Shown: positions 33,564 to 43,273 of the stretch, in pieces
Layout of the letters: every line of letters starts with the position of its first letter
Position numbering within the stretch: position 1 is the first letter of the stretch
Assembly (NCBI GenBank): GCA_964578605.1
Contig: CAZODO010000016.1
Span: 1 to 64,000 of the forward strand
Direction of reading: 5' to 3'
Length of the DNA stretch: 64,000 nt
From: JAXMHN01 sp964578605
Lineage (GTDB): Bacteria; Verrucomicrobiota; Verrucomicrobiia; Limisphaerales; SIBE01
Made by a program: the position numbers and the translations under genes
The notes under the pieces: model-generated
What the model saw: the letters and a program-made list of their open reading frames with translations, nothing else
Database searches by the model: none
Told to the model about the DNA's origin: nothing

Positions 33564-35144
33564 TTAGCGACCGGGTTGTTTGCGGCTGCCTCGGATAATG
33601 GGTTGGAAGCCAATCTGCCTATTCACGCGGGGAAAGTTGGTGCCCTCAAGCCAGTTGGCGAGGCTGACCAACTCGAGGCTGTTCAGGCCAACCGGCGACG
33701 TGCGCACCCACCGGAGCTCCCGATCCGATACTCGCGTCATGGCCGTCACGGTGTTTCCCAGGCGTGTTTCCACCGCATCCAGCCACTTGGCGGCGCTGGA
33801 GTTCGTGCTCAGCGGCGAGACGGTCAGGAACATCGCCGCGACCTGCAGCAGGGGACGAAACTGGGTGAGCTTCGCCTGGGTCAGTTCCCAATCGTAGTAG
33901 AGCAGATCGGGCTGGCTCCGGAGCTCTTCGAAAAGCTGCGGAGGCGCGGCATTCGTGGACGGGGCCACTGGAAACAAGCCGCCATGCAGGAAGCTCGCGT
34001 CTTTTTCCCGGGCGATGCCAAGATAGGGCACCAGGAGGGGCAGGTCGCGCCAGGCCAATCCCGGCCGGTCCTGCAGCCGGATGACCTGGCCTACCGCATG
34101 GTCACGCAGAATCTGGTTGAGTTTGGGCACGCCTTTCTCGGCCAGCTGCTCAAAGGCTGCCTTGGCGTCGGGCACAGGCATTGCCGCTTGCACCTGAAAA
34201 GCCGTCTGCGAAAGCTCCCAGAAGAACAACTGGTTCGGCGCCTTGTCCAGGCCAAGCCCCGCGAACCATGACTGCCGCTCAAGCCACGGGCGCAAGCCCT
34301 GGATTGCGGTGAAGCTAATGAGCGGGTCGCGAATGGTGTCCACCGGGATCTCCCATTTCTCCACTTGGGGCACGCTCGCATCCTGGAAGCGCACCGCCGC
34401 TTCGGTGCGAAGGTTCTCCCGGCGCCCGGCAAGGGTCAGGTTGAGATGGGGAAGTCTATCGCCGCGTCCTCCGAATCGTCGGGCCCACTTCGCCAAATCC
34501 GCTTCGAGTCTTGCCCAGGGTTCGTCCAGGGCGGGCAAGGGGCGTTCGCCTTGGTGCAATTTCGCCAGCGCGCTGCCTGCGGAAGGGGCTCGGTCGCCCT
34601 CGGCGGGGGCGCCAAGAAACGTGTGCACAGCGAACCACGCGTTGGTCGTCAGGGTCGAGATCGGCCCCGCCTGGAGCCCAGGGCGCGGACTCCAACCGGC
34701 AAGAAGGTCAGCCCAACGCTCCTGCCAAACCCGGATGCCGGCTTCATCGAGCCGCACTGCCAAGGTGGCTTCGAGGACATTCTCCGGGTGTTCGATGGCT
34801 TCGATGCAGACTTCCGCTTTGAACAAGTCATCGAGCAGGGGACGCATCAAGGGCGCACAGCTTTCTTCCGGTCCTTCCTTCCGCACGAACTGCGTCGCCA
34901 AGGCAGCCGCCACTTTGTCGAGCGCCTCGCGCCGCAATTCCGCGCTCTCGGGCAGGTTCCAAATCTCTCGGAAGACCCGGCCGCCGGACTCGTCTTTGAG
35001 CCGGTCCGTTCCGCCCAGGTGCAGCCGCCCGATCACCGTTCCCGAGCCGGCGCTCTCTCCGAGTTCGGCCGCCTGAGGCCCCAGCACAAGTCCCACCGCA
35101 ACGGCCAGGCTGAATCCTATCCTCTGCCTCATGAAGCCTTTCAT
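33564..35144 (-). CDS. exported protein of unknown function
   Basis: About 526 residues with an N-terminal signal sequence (RQRIGFSLAVAVGLVLGPQAAEL) and no other obvious membrane segment. It is mostly mixed alpha/beta with many Trp and Leu; I recognise no family motif with confidence. ATG at 35144 (MKGFMRQR) or 35132, which has AAGG upstream, are the likely starts; the frame runs open further upstream without support. It is 8 bp upstream of pdxJ and divergent from a VanZ-like gene, so it may head the pdxJ-acpS transcript. Confidence 0.65.
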   Translation of the reverse strand: MKGFMRQRIGFSLAVAVGLVLGPQAAELGESAGSGTVIGRLHLGGTDRLKDESGGRVFREIWNLPESAELRREALDKVAAALATQFVRKEGPEESCAPLMRPLLDDLFKAEVCIEAIEHPENVLEATLAVRLDEAGIRVWQERWADLLAGWSPRPGLQAGPISTLTTNAWFAVHTFLGAPAEGDRAPSAGSALAKLHQGERPLPALDEPWARLEADLAKWARRFGGRGDRLPHLNLTLAGRRENLRTEAAVRFQDASVPQVEKWEIPVDTIRDPLISFTAIQGLRPWLERQSWFAGLGLDKAPNQLFFWELSQTAFQVQAAMPVPDAKAAFEQLAEKGVPKLNQILRDHAVGQVIRLQDRPGLAWRDLPLLVPYLGIAREKDASFLHGGLFPVAPSTNAAPPQLFEELRSQPDLLYYDWELTQAKLTQFRPLLQVAAMFLTVSPLSTNSSAAKWLDAVETRLGNTVTAMTRVSDRELRWVRTSPVGLNSLELVSLANWLEGTNFPRVNRQIGFQPIIRGSRKQPGR

Positions 35145-35230
35145 AAATCGACACCCTGATGCCAGAGAAGGGCGCTGAAAGCAACCGATTTGCATTGCGC
35201 CGGCTTCCTTCGGCTGGTTTGTTGGCCGCC

Positions 35231-35746
35231 ATGTTGCCGTTCCGAACCATGCTCCGCGCCTGGGTTCCGGCCCTGGTTTGGATGGTGGTGATCTTTGTGG
35301 GCTCCACCGATCTGCTCTCCAGCCAGCAGACATCCCGGTTCCTGGGTCCATTCCTTCGCTGGCTGAGCCCCGGGATCTCGGAGGAATCCATTCGATTCGC
35401 TCAGTTTATCGTCCGCAAATGCGGTCACCTCACGGAGTACGCCCTCCTGGCGGCTCTCTTCTACCGTGCTCTGTCCCTGACCTGGAGGACGTCGGCGCTC
35501 TGGGCCTGGCGAACGGCGCTCGGCGCTTTTGCCCTCGCCGCCGCCTATGCCACCACCGACGAAATCCATCAGGGGCTCGTCGCCACGCGCTACGGCTCGG
35601 GAATCGATGTTCTTATCGATTCAGCCGGGGCGGCTTTCGGCCTGGCCGCCATCTGGGCCTGGCAGCGCGTTCGCTCCGCGAAGCGCCCGGCGCCTCCCGC
35701 CGATTACGGTGCCGATCCGGCAGCCTTCTCCCGTGCCAGGGAATGA
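35231..35746 (+). CDS. VanZ-like family membrane protein
   Basis: Four membrane helices with the VanZ-like pattern: WVPALVWMVVIFVGST, KCGHLTEYALLAALFYRAL with the conserved H-x2-EY, and ATTDEIHQGLVATRYGSGIDVLIDSAGAAFGL, the D-E-x-HQ...R-x4-D-x4-D-x2-G block. VanZ gives low teicoplanin resistance in enterococci; most homologues are housekeeping proteins of unknown role. The frame opens at 35159, but MLPFRTMLRAW (35231) is the better start. It is divergent from the exported unknown. Confidence 0.82.
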   Translation: MLPFRTMLRAWVPALVWMVVIFVGSTDLLSSQQTSRFLGPFLRWLSPGISEESIRFAQFIVRKCGHLTEYALLAALFYRALSLTWRTSALWAWRTALGAFALAAAYATTDEIHQGLVATRYGSGIDVLIDSAGAAFGLAAIWAWQRVRSAKRPAPPADYGADPAAFSRARE

Positions 35747-35759
35747 CCGGCGGCAACCC

Positions 35760-38060
35760 TCAGCGGGCGCGGTTGGCATTCGCGATCCGTTCGGCCGTTT
35801 GAAGGAACTCGCGGGCCTGGGCGTTGCCCGGCTCCAGGCGCAGCGCCTCGCGGAAATGGGGAACGGCTTCGTCAAAGCGGTGCTGCTGCGCCAACGCAAA
35901 GCCCAGGTTCAACCGGCCCGGCGCGAAATCCGGACGCGCGCGAACGGCTTCCGCCAGCTCCATTTCGGCTTCTGCGAAATCGCGCGCAAGCAGAAGTTGG
36001 AGCCCGAGCAGGTAACGCGCGTCCCAGGACGATGGCTGGATTCGCAGCGCTTCGCGCAAGCTTTCGATCGCGCGGTCTCGTTGGTCCTCCATTTCAAACA
36101 ACCGGGCCCGCAAGACGTGAACCGCAGGGTCGTTCGGTCGAAGGTTCCCGGCCTGGTCGCATGCGCGGTGCGCTTCGTCCAGCTTGCCCTGTCCCGCGCA
36201 GACCTGGACCAATTCCACCATGGCCTCCCACAAGCCCGGACGCAATTGCAGCGCGCGCTCGATTGCCGCCCGCGCTTCGTCAAACCGTTGCTGGCGGGCG
36301 AGCAACCGGCCCAGGTGCAGATAGGCGGCATGGTGATGCGGCCGCAAATCGCGGACGGCAGCCATTTGCACGGATGCTTGCGCAAGATCGCCAATCGCCA
36401 TGAGGAATTCGGCATAACCCTGGTGCAGCCAGGAATCGCCCGGGCGCGCGGCCACGGCCTCTTCGTAAACCTTGCGCGCCGCCTCCCTGCGCTCTGGCTG
36501 GAGCTCTTTGCGGAGCGCCCCCAATCGTTGCTCCATCCGGCTGAGCCTGGCCGCGTGGCCGATCTGGTTCGTGAATGGCGCCTCCGCGAGCCGTTCGATC
36601 ATCTCCTCAAGAGCCGCGCACCGGTTCCAAACGGTCAGCCCAAGGCGCCTGGCACATTCTTCGGGCGAGGCCCAGGTCGCTTTCCGTTCCTTGACGGCCG
36701 GCGCGGGCAGTTGCCTTAGCACCTCTTCGCCGAAGGCCGCTGCCAGGCGGTAATTCCCTTCGAAATTCAAGTGCACATGATCGTCAAACGATTCTTCGCC
36801 TGGAATCCCCGCGTCACTGCTCGCGGCGAGCACTTGTTCAGCGTCCACCCAGGACACCCGCCGGCGGGCCCAAGCGCGCGCGGCTTCTCGGGCCAACTGG
36901 TTGATGCGGGCATCCGCGCGCACGCCCAGCGCGTCACAATTGCGGGCTTCCTCGAACGAGGCTCGCGCTGCCTCGCGTCGCGAGGCTTTCAGGAGGACGT
37001 CACCCAGCCGAAAGTGCGATTCCGCATAGCTCGGGCTGCTATCGAGAGCCTCCGAAAAGAGGATTTCCGCCACGGCCCAGTTCCCTTGCGCTGCAGCGCT
37101 CTTGGCTTCATCGAATCGGGTCTGCCAGAGTTCCGGGGCAACCGCGCGATCGCTCTTTCCGTGCATCGAGGCAAACGGCGGGCAATCCTTGAGGTTGCTG
37201 GCCACGCTGCTCAGGATCACGGGCACCCTGGCGCGTGCCGCGGCGCGCAGAATGCCTTCCAGGTTCAGGCGGAAGGCCTCGTAAGCGACGACCTTGCGAT
37301 CGTCATCGGGCGCGACCTGGCTGTTCTGGAACATCCCCAGCCCGCCCCAGGCGGCATCGGCGCCGGAACGCGCCCGCGTTCGTGCGGCGGCCATTAGCCA
37401 CTGACCCACCCGGGTCTTTTGGGCGGTCAAGACCGAGCGCGCCACCCAGAGCGGCGGCGCCCGGACCCCGAGAACGCTGTTGGGTCCGAAAGGCCCGGTC
37501 ATCTCGTTGTTGCCCATGTAAACGATCCATAGATCGCCCTCCAAACCCGCGCATTCGCGAGCGATCGGCAGGATGGCGTGCGAATTGATGGCCGTCATCG
37601 CGGTGGTCACCACTTCGAACTCGACCCCCGGCACCCGCTCTCGCAGCAGGGTCTCGAGGCAGCGCCCCACGCCGTATCCCGGACGCGGATCGCCCATCGC
37701 GGCCGATTCGCCAAACAGAAAGATCCGAACCGACCCCGCCGGTTTATCCGCGCGCATCAACACCGGGCTTGGGCTGCGTGCCACCGCGGGAGGAAAGAAC
37801 CGCAGTCCGAACCACGGATTCGCCACCAGCCACGGCTCGCCTCGAATCGTCTGCGGGACAAAATAGGCCGTGGCATATCCGTATCCGGCGAACCTTAACG
37901 CGCCTTCGAAGGCCGCGAGAATCACCCAAGGCACGGCCAAGATCGCGGCGAATCGAAAGGCCCAACGCCACGCGTTCGAGTCCTTCCACCGCTGCCGGGC
38001 GGTTGGGGTCCTGGCGGCCGGCAGGTCAGGTTCCTGGGGGTGCGGATCTTGACTGTTCAA
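35760..38060 (-). CDS. membrane-anchored SGNH-hydrolase-like protein with TPR repeats
   Basis: One membrane helix (FRFAAILAVPWVILAAFEGAL), then an SGNH/GDSL-type domain: RIFLFGESAAMGDPRPGYG with Ser in block I, IVYMGNNEMTGPFG as the block III Asn, and FDDHVHLNFEGN as the Asp-x-x-His block. The C-terminal 250 residues are TPR repeats (PGDSWLHQGYAEFLMAIGD, HHAAYLHLGRLLARQQRFDEA, PGRLNLGFALAQQHRFDEA). There is no ATG near the 5' end; TTG 38060 was chosen, with GTG 38138 and 38174 as alternatives. The last lies inside repeat element B2, which argues against it. It may act on acetylated exopolysaccharide (inference). Confidence 0.75.
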   Translation of the reverse strand: MNSQDPHPQEPDLPAARTPTARQRWKDSNAWRWAFRFAAILAVPWVILAAFEGALRFAGYGYATAYFVPQTIRGEPWLVANPWFGLRFFPPAVARSPSPVLMRADKPAGSVRIFLFGESAAMGDPRPGYGVGRCLETLLRERVPGVEFEVVTTAMTAINSHAILPIARECAGLEGDLWIVYMGNNEMTGPFGPNSVLGVRAPPLWVARSVLTAQKTRVGQWLMAAARTRARSGADAAWGGLGMFQNSQVAPDDDRKVVAYEAFRLNLEGILRAAARARVPVILSSVASNLKDCPPFASMHGKSDRAVAPELWQTRFDEAKSAAAQGNWAVAEILFSEALDSSPSYAESHFRLGDVLLKASRREAARASFEEARNCDALGVRADARINQLAREAARAWARRRVSWVDAEQVLAASSDAGIPGEESFDDHVHLNFEGNYRLAAAFGEEVLRQLPAPAVKERKATWASPEECARRLGLTVWNRCAALEEMIERLAEAPFTNQIGHAARLSRMEQRLGALRKELQPERREAARKVYEEAVAARPGDSWLHQGYAEFLMAIGDLAQASVQMAAVRDLRPHHHAAYLHLGRLLARQQRFDEARAAIERALQLRPGLWEAMVELVQVCAGQGKLDEAHRACDQAGNLRPNDPAVHVLRARLFEMEDQRDRAIESLREALRIQPSSWDARYLLGLQLLLARDFAEAEMELAEAVRARPDFAPGRLNLGFALAQQHRFDEAVPHFREALRLEPGNAQAREFLQTAERIANANRAR

Positions 38061-38163
38061 CCCTCGAATGTTACCCGGGGCGCCCGCCCCGGAACAAGGA
38101 AGGATCGGACGCGCCGGCTTGGAACCCTTGCGGATCACGTGATCGTGCCCTGCGGCGCCGGTG

Positions 38164-38262
38164 CCGGATTTCACTCGAATTTCACCCGAATTTAACAGGC
38201 ATTTAACACGTCTCTGAATCGAGTTATATACCTGTTAAATACCTGTTAAATACGTGTTATAT
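38164..38262 (+). repeat. inverted array of 11-bp units (element B2)
   Basis: CCGG (38164-38167), four direct units at 38168-38211 (ATTTCACTCGA, ATTTCACCCGA, ATTTAACAGGC, ATTTAACACGT), a 7-nt apex (38212-38218), four inverted units at 38219-38262 (TCGAGTTATAT, two of ACCTGTTAAAT, ACGTGTTATAT). Core length 95 bp, identical in layout to B1. The second unit, ATTTCACCCGA, links this family to the TCACCCG units of A1 and A2. Confidence 0.9.
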
Positions 38263-38475
38263 CCCTCCGCACCCCCGCTGTGCCGGGTCGAAGCCCTTCG
38301 GGCTGGAGCCCCGAGCCTGGGGAGCACAACCTCCGGCAAAGGAAGCTGCCTCCTTGACCGACAGGAACCGGGACGCCTCTGCATGGGAAGAATCGTGTCC
38401 CGCCGTGCGGAGGAATCTCTTTGACGAAGCCAGCGTCTTTGGGAATGCTTGGGCAACCAGTTGAATCACCACATT

Positions 38476-38904
38476 ATGTCGAACACTTCATGGCGATGGA
38501 CCTTGGGCGCTATGGTGGCCCTGGGGGTTTCCGTTTCGATGGCTCACGGGGCGGATCTGAAGATTGATTTGAAGAAGCTCCCACCGCCCGCGGCCAAGAC
38601 AGGGCTTGTTTTCGACAAAGACGTCAAGCCGTTGCTCGAGAAGTCGTGCCTCAAATGCCACAGCGGGGACCGGCCGAAAAGCAAGTATCGAATCGATACC
38701 GTGGCGGCCCTGGTCAAAGGTGGCGCCAGCGGCGAACCCGCCGTGCAGCCTGGTGCGAGCGAGAAGAGCCCGATCGTCCATTTTGTGGCCGACGCGGTGC
38801 CGGACATGGAAATGCCGCCCGTTGACACCCGCGACAAGTACCCGGCCCTGACCAAGGAGCAGATCGGAATCCTCCGGGCCTGGATTGACCAGGGGGCGAA
38901 ATAG
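38476..38904 (+). CDS. small exported protein with a c-type cytochrome domain
   Basis: Signal peptide (WTLGAMVALGVSVSMAHG), then FDKDVKPLLEKSCLKCHSGDRPKSKYRIDT with the single haem-binding motif CLKCH, and MPPVDTRDKYPALTKEQIGILRAWIDQGAK, including the distal Met. This is the planctomycete-type cytochrome C domain, usually found fused to larger proteins; here it stands alone (142 residues). It probably carries electrons in the periplasm. ATG 38476 is preferred; a TTG at 38449 is in frame. Confidence 0.87.
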   Translation: MSNTSWRWTLGAMVALGVSVSMAHGADLKIDLKKLPPPAAKTGLVFDKDVKPLLEKSCLKCHSGDRPKSKYRIDTVAALVKGGASGEPAVQPGASEKSPIVHFVADAVPDMEMPPVDTRDKYPALTKEQIGILRAWIDQGAK

Positions 38905-39132
38905 AGGCGCGTTCCAGTCCGCCGGGGCTGGGATCGCGAACGGCACAAGCGTTTCCAACCCCGGAGGCTTCCTGGCCGGCGCCGTTTTGACATCTCATGG
39001 CGAACCGATATAGGTTGCGGTGTGGAAATCGTTCCGGTGCGCTTCGCGACCGGCGCGTTCTTTGGGCCGCGCCGTTGAAATGGACCTTGCAGCGCTGGAG
39101 ATGCTGCGGTCACCTGCCGATGGTTATGAGCT

Positions 39133-41985
39133 ATGAGTGAGGCCATGCTGCCCGGCATCCTGAATGTGCCCTTTGTGGAGGGGCTCTACGAAGAGTTCCT
39201 GCGCAATCCCGACGCGGTGCCCGAGGAATGGCGCGCCTACTTCCGGCAGATGGAGGATGGCGAGCCCGGGGCGGGATTGGCTCAACCGCAGAGTTCGCAA
39301 ACCCGGACCGAGAATCCGCTCCGGAGTTCGGCCGCGGGACGTTCGAAACGCCTGACCGGGGCTGAGGCCCGCGCCGTCGGCGCCCAGGACCGGGTGGACC
39401 AGCTCATTCGGGTGTACCGATTGCGCGGCCATATCATTGCCCAGTTCGATCCGCTGGGCCTGATCCGCCCGTTTCCCCCCGAGCTGGACCCGGCCTTTTA
39501 CGGCCTTGAACCCTCCGACCTGGACCGGTTGTTCTCTTGCGAGACGCTGTATTCGGAAAAGCCCCTGACCCTCCGCAAGATCCTGGAGCGGCTTCAGAAT
39601 ACCTACTGCCGCTATATCGGCGTCGAGTACATGCATATCGACGACCTCACCGTGAGGCGCTGGTTGCGGAAGCGCATGGAAACGACCGAAAACCGAATCC
39701 AGCTGACCCGCGAGGAGCAAATTCGGATTCTCACGCGCCTGACCGACGCGGTGACTTTCGAGGAGTTCATCCGGAAGAAGTTCATCGGGGCAAAGAGTTT
39801 TTCGCTCGAGGGATCGGAAAGCTTGATCCCGCTCCTGGACCTGGCGATTGAAAAAGCGGCAGAACAAGGGATCCGCGAGATCGTCATGGGCATGGCGCAT
39901 CGCGGCCGTCTGAACGTGCTGGCAAACATCGTCGGCAAGAGCCCGCGCCAGATTTTCCGGGAATTCGAAGATGCCGACCCGGAACTGTATACCGGCCGAG
40001 GCGACGTCAAGTACCACCTGGGCTATCGCGGCCGGTGGGAGACGGCGGACGGGAAGAAGCTCAATCTCTACATGTGTTTCAACCCAAGCCACCTGGAGTT
40101 CGTCAATCCCGTGGCGCTGGGAAGGATGCGGGCCATGCTGGATCGGATGGGGAAGGCCGGAGAGGATGCCGGGTTGGTCATCCTGATCCATGGCGATGCG
40201 GCCTTCGCGGGCCAGGGGGCTGTCCAGGAGACCTTGAACCTCAGCCAATTGCCGCCTTATTCGGTCGGAGGCGCCCTGCATATCGTGGTGAATAACCAGA
40301 TCGGATTCACCACCTCGCCGCAACAGGGGCGCTCCAGCCTTTACGCCACCGACGTGGCAAAGATGCTGCAGGTCCCCATCTTCCACGTCAACGGCGAGGA
40401 CCCGGAATCCGTGGCGCAGGTCATCCGGTTATCGATGGATTTTCGAAAAGAGTTCCGGCGCGATGTGGTGATCGACATGTACGGTTACCGGCGCCTGGGG
40501 CATAACGAGGGCGACGAGCCGTCCTTCACGCAGCCGCTGCTTTACCGCGCCATCGAAGCCCGCAAACCCGTGCGCGAAGGGTACCTGGAGCGCCTGCTCA
40601 AAATGAAAGGCGTGACCCGGGAAGAAGCCGACGAGATCGGCGAGCGCCGCCGGGCCAATCTGGAACGTGAACTGTCGGAGGCGCGCAGCCTTTCCTATCG
40701 ACCCCCGTTAAGAGAAGTGGACGAGAGCTGGCGAGGGTATGTGGGCGGACCGGATTCGGAAGTGCCGGAAGTGGCGACTGGGGTGCCCCAAGAGAAGCTG
40801 GCAGCCTGGCTGGAGAAGCAGACGCATTTGCCGCCTGATTTCCATCCGCATCCCAAGGTGAAACGGTTGCTTGCCGCGCGGTTGGCCATGGCGCGCGGGG
40901 AACAACCGCTGGATTGGGCGGCAGCCGAAGCGCTGGCCTTCGCCTCGCTGACGATGGAAGGCTGGCGCGTTCGATTGACCGGCCAGGATTGCGAACGCGG
41001 GACGTTCAGCCATAGGCACGCGGTCCTGCACGACTACGAAGATGGCCGCCGCTATATGCCGCTCCAGCACCTCTCCCCCAAACAAGCGCCGGTGGAGATC
41101 TGCAATAGCCCGCTAAGCGAGGTGGGAGTCATGGGCTTCGAATACGGGTACAGCCTCGATGCTCCCGAAGGCTTGGTGGCGTGGGAAGCCCAGTTCGGGG
41201 ATTTCTGCAACGTGGCCCAGGTCATCGTGGACCAGTTCATCGTCAGCGGTGAGGATAAATGGCGGCGTTTGAGCGGCTTGGTGCTCCTCCTGCCCCACGG
41301 CTTCGAAGGGCAGGGCCCCGAGCACTCCAGCGCCCGGTTGGAGCGATTCCTGATGCTTGCCGCCGAAGACAATATCCAGGTCGTCTACGCGTCCACCCCG
41401 GCGCAGTACTTTCATGTGTTGCGCAGACAGGTGGTCCGGCGCTGGAGAAAACCCCTCATCTTGATGACCCCCAAGAGCCTTCTGCGGCATCCGGAAGCCG
41501 TTTCCGGCCTGGAACAACTGGCCAGCGGGACGTTCCAAAGAGTGCTGCCGGACGATCTCCCGGCCGACCGGCCCGTCTCCCGCGTCCTGCTGTGCGCGGG
41601 GAAAATCTTTTACGAACTGCAAAAGTACCGGCGTGATACCGGGCGCGACGATGTGGCTTTGGTCCGGCTCGAACAGCTCTACCCCCTGGCCTTGGACCGG
41701 CTGGAGGCGGCGTTGGAGCCGTATCCCGATGGGACCCCGGTGATGTGGGTCCAGGAAGAACCCGAAAACATGGGCGCCTGGCGCTTTCTGCGAACGGCTT
41801 TGGGTCATGCGCTTCTGGAGCGCTTTCCTTTCACGGCGATGACACGGCCCGCCTCCGCCAGCCCGGCCACCGGGTCCTTCAACGCGCACAAGATCGAACA
41901 GGAACGGCTGATGGAAGCGGCCTTTCAACGCGAGGGAGAAGCCATCCCCAGGTCCGTTGAAGAGTTTCAGGCCGCCGAACGGTGA
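39133..41985 (+). CDS. sucA: 2-oxoglutarate dehydrogenase E1 component
   Basis: Thiamine-diphosphate decarboxylase of the TCA-cycle 2-oxoglutarate dehydrogenase complex. Blocks: LNVPFVEGLYEEFLRNPDAVPEEWRAYF (N-terminal E2-binding segment), RLIRVYRLRGH-type region, IGVEYMHI, GMAHRGRLNVLANIVGK, HGDAAFAGQGAVQETLN (ThDP/Mg), GFTTSP, HVNGEDPE, YRRLGHNEGDEPSFTQPL, and C-terminal VMWVQEEPENMGAW. 950 residues, the usual size. It is the first gene of sucA-sucB-lpd, with a 19-bp gap to sucB. Confidence 0.97.
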   Translation: MSEAMLPGILNVPFVEGLYEEFLRNPDAVPEEWRAYFRQMEDGEPGAGLAQPQSSQTRTENPLRSSAAGRSKRLTGAEARAVGAQDRVDQLIRVYRLRGHIIAQFDPLGLIRPFPPELDPAFYGLEPSDLDRLFSCETLYSEKPLTLRKILERLQNTYCRYIGVEYMHIDDLTVRRWLRKRMETTENRIQLTREEQIRILTRLTDAVTFEEFIRKKFIGAKSFSLEGSESLIPLLDLAIEKAAEQGIREIVMGMAHRGRLNVLANIVGKSPRQIFREFEDADPELYTGRGDVKYHLGYRGRWETADGKKLNLYMCFNPSHLEFVNPVALGRMRAMLDRMGKAGEDAGLVILIHGDAAFAGQGAVQETLNLSQLPPYSVGGALHIVVNNQIGFTTSPQQGRSSLYATDVAKMLQVPIFHVNGEDPESVAQVIRLSMDFRKEFRRDVVIDMYGYRRLGHNEGDEPSFTQPLLYRAIEARKPVREGYLERLLKMKGVTREEADEIGERRRANLERELSEARSLSYRPPLREVDESWRGYVGGPDSEVPEVATGVPQEKLAAWLEKQTHLPPDFHPHPKVKRLLAARLAMARGEQPLDWAAAEALAFASLTMEGWRVRLTGQDCERGTFSHRHAVLHDYEDGRRYMPLQHLSPKQAPVEICNSPLSEVGVMGFEYGYSLDAPEGLVAWEAQFGDFCNVAQVIVDQFIVSGEDKWRRLSGLVLLLPHGFEGQGPEHSSARLERFLMLAAEDNIQVVYASTPAQYFHVLRRQVVRRWRKPLILMTPKSLLRHPEAVSGLEQLASGTFQRVLPDDLPADRPVSRVLLCAGKIFYELQKYRRDTGRDDVALVRLEQLYPLALDRLEAALEPYPDGTPVMWVQEEPENMGAWRFLRTALGHALLERFPFTAMTRPASASPATGSFNAHKIEQERLMEAAFQREGEAIPRSVEEFQAAER

Positions 41986-42004
41986 ACCGCTTGTCTGGGC
42001 GTTT

Positions 42005-43237
42005 ATGCAAATTGAAATCAAGGTGCCGGCCCTCGGAGAATCCATCACCGAAGTGGAACTGGGCGATTGGAAGAAAGGCAAAGGCGACCCCGTGCGCAAA
42101 GACGAACCGTTGGTGGTTCTGGAAAGCGACAAAGCCACGGTCGATCTGCCCGCGCCGGAAGCCGGGGTGCTCACCGAGGTGCTCAAGCAGAAAGGCGAGA
42201 CGGCCAAGGTTGGAGAGGTTCTCGGGTACCTCGAGCAGGGCGCCCCTGCCCCCACCCAGGCCGGTTCGAAAACCGGCGCTCCGATCCAGGCCCCCCGCGC
42301 AACCGAAGCGGCTGCGCCTCGCGTCATGCCCGCAGCCCAGCACGCCCTCGCGGAGCATGGCCTCCGAGCCGAAGAGGTTCAAGCGACCGGTCCGGGGGGA
42401 CGGCTCTTGAAAGAAGATGTGCTCCGGCATGCTGAGCGAGCGGCCCCTTCGCCTCCGCCGCCGCCGCCCCAGCCCGAACCCGCGCCTGGCCCGGCATCGC
42501 CGCCGCCGCCAGCGCCACAGTCCGTTCTGACGGGGGATCGGAGCGAAGACGTGGTTCCCATGAGCCGGTTGCGCCGGACGGTTGCGGAACGCCTGGTTCA
42601 GGCCCAGCAGGGCGCGGCGTTGCTGACGACGTTCAACGAGATCGACATGTCCGCAGTGAGCGCGCTCCGGAAGGAAGTGGGCGAGGCCTTCCAGGCGAAG
42701 CACGGCGTCAAGCTCGGATTCATGTCGTTCTTCGTGAAGGCCAGCGTCGATGCGCTCAAGCTGATCCCCCAGGTCAATGCAGAAATCAGGGGGCGGGACA
42801 TTGTCTACCACAAGTTCTGCGATATCGGCGTGGCCATCGGCGGGGGAAAAGGCCTGGTGGTCCCCGTCTTGCGCAACGCCGAGCGACTGAGCTTCGCGCA
42901 GCTTGAGCTCGCGATCGGCGACTTCGCGAAACGAGCCCGGGAAAACAAGTTGAAGCCGGACGAGCTTCAAGGCGGCACGTTCACGATCAGCAACGGAGGG
43001 GTGTATGGTTCGCTGCTCTCCACGCCAATCGTCAATCCGCCCCAGAGCGGCGTGCTCGGAATGCATGCGATCCAGGAGCGTCCCGTCGCGCGCGAAGGGC
43101 AGGTGGTGATCCGTCCGATGATGTATGTGGCCCTGACCTACGATCACCGGCTGATCGACGGGCGCGAGGCCGTCACGTTCCTTAAACGCATCAAGGAGGT
43201 CATCGAGAACCCCGTCCGTATGCTCCTTGAGATCTAA
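42005..43237 (+). CDS. sucB: dihydrolipoyllysine-residue succinyltransferase (E2)
   Basis: Core of the 2-oxoglutarate dehydrogenase complex. Lipoyl domain at the N-terminus (IKVPALGESITEVELGDW) with the lipoylation site ESDKATV; a Pro/Ala linker; a peripheral-subunit-binding domain (PAAQHALAEHGLRAEEVQATGPGGRLLKEDV); another Pro-rich linker; and the catalytic domain ending YDHRLIDGREAV with the active His. 410 residues. The start at 42005 (MQIEIKVPALG) is fixed by the lipoyl domain; upstream codons overlap sucA. Confidence 0.96.
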   Translation: MQIEIKVPALGESITEVELGDWKKGKGDPVRKDEPLVVLESDKATVDLPAPEAGVLTEVLKQKGETAKVGEVLGYLEQGAPAPTQAGSKTGAPIQAPRATEAAAPRVMPAAQHALAEHGLRAEEVQATGPGGRLLKEDVLRHAERAAPSPPPPPPQPEPAPGPASPPPPAPQSVLTGDRSEDVVPMSRLRRTVAERLVQAQQGAALLTTFNEIDMSAVSALRKEVGEAFQAKHGVKLGFMSFFVKASVDALKLIPQVNAEIRGRDIVYHKFCDIGVAIGGGKGLVVPVLRNAERLSFAQLELAIGDFAKRARENKLKPDELQGGTFTISNGGVYGSLLSTPIVNPPQSGVLGMHAIQERPVAREGQVVIRPMMYVALTYDHRLIDGREAVTFLKRIKEVIENPVRMLLEI

Positions 43238-43273
43238 CCCTCGCACACGCTGCAGAGTGATTTCCGGAATACT

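Noticed and set aside
35760..38174. GTG at 38174 as the start of the SGNH-TPR gene
   Set aside because: The codon lies inside repeat unit 38168-38178 and the first ~38 residues look non-coding; a downstream start is more likely.
39124..40386. A 420-codon minus-strand frame opposite sucA
   Set aside because: sucA is certain from many motifs; the opposite frame has no family features.
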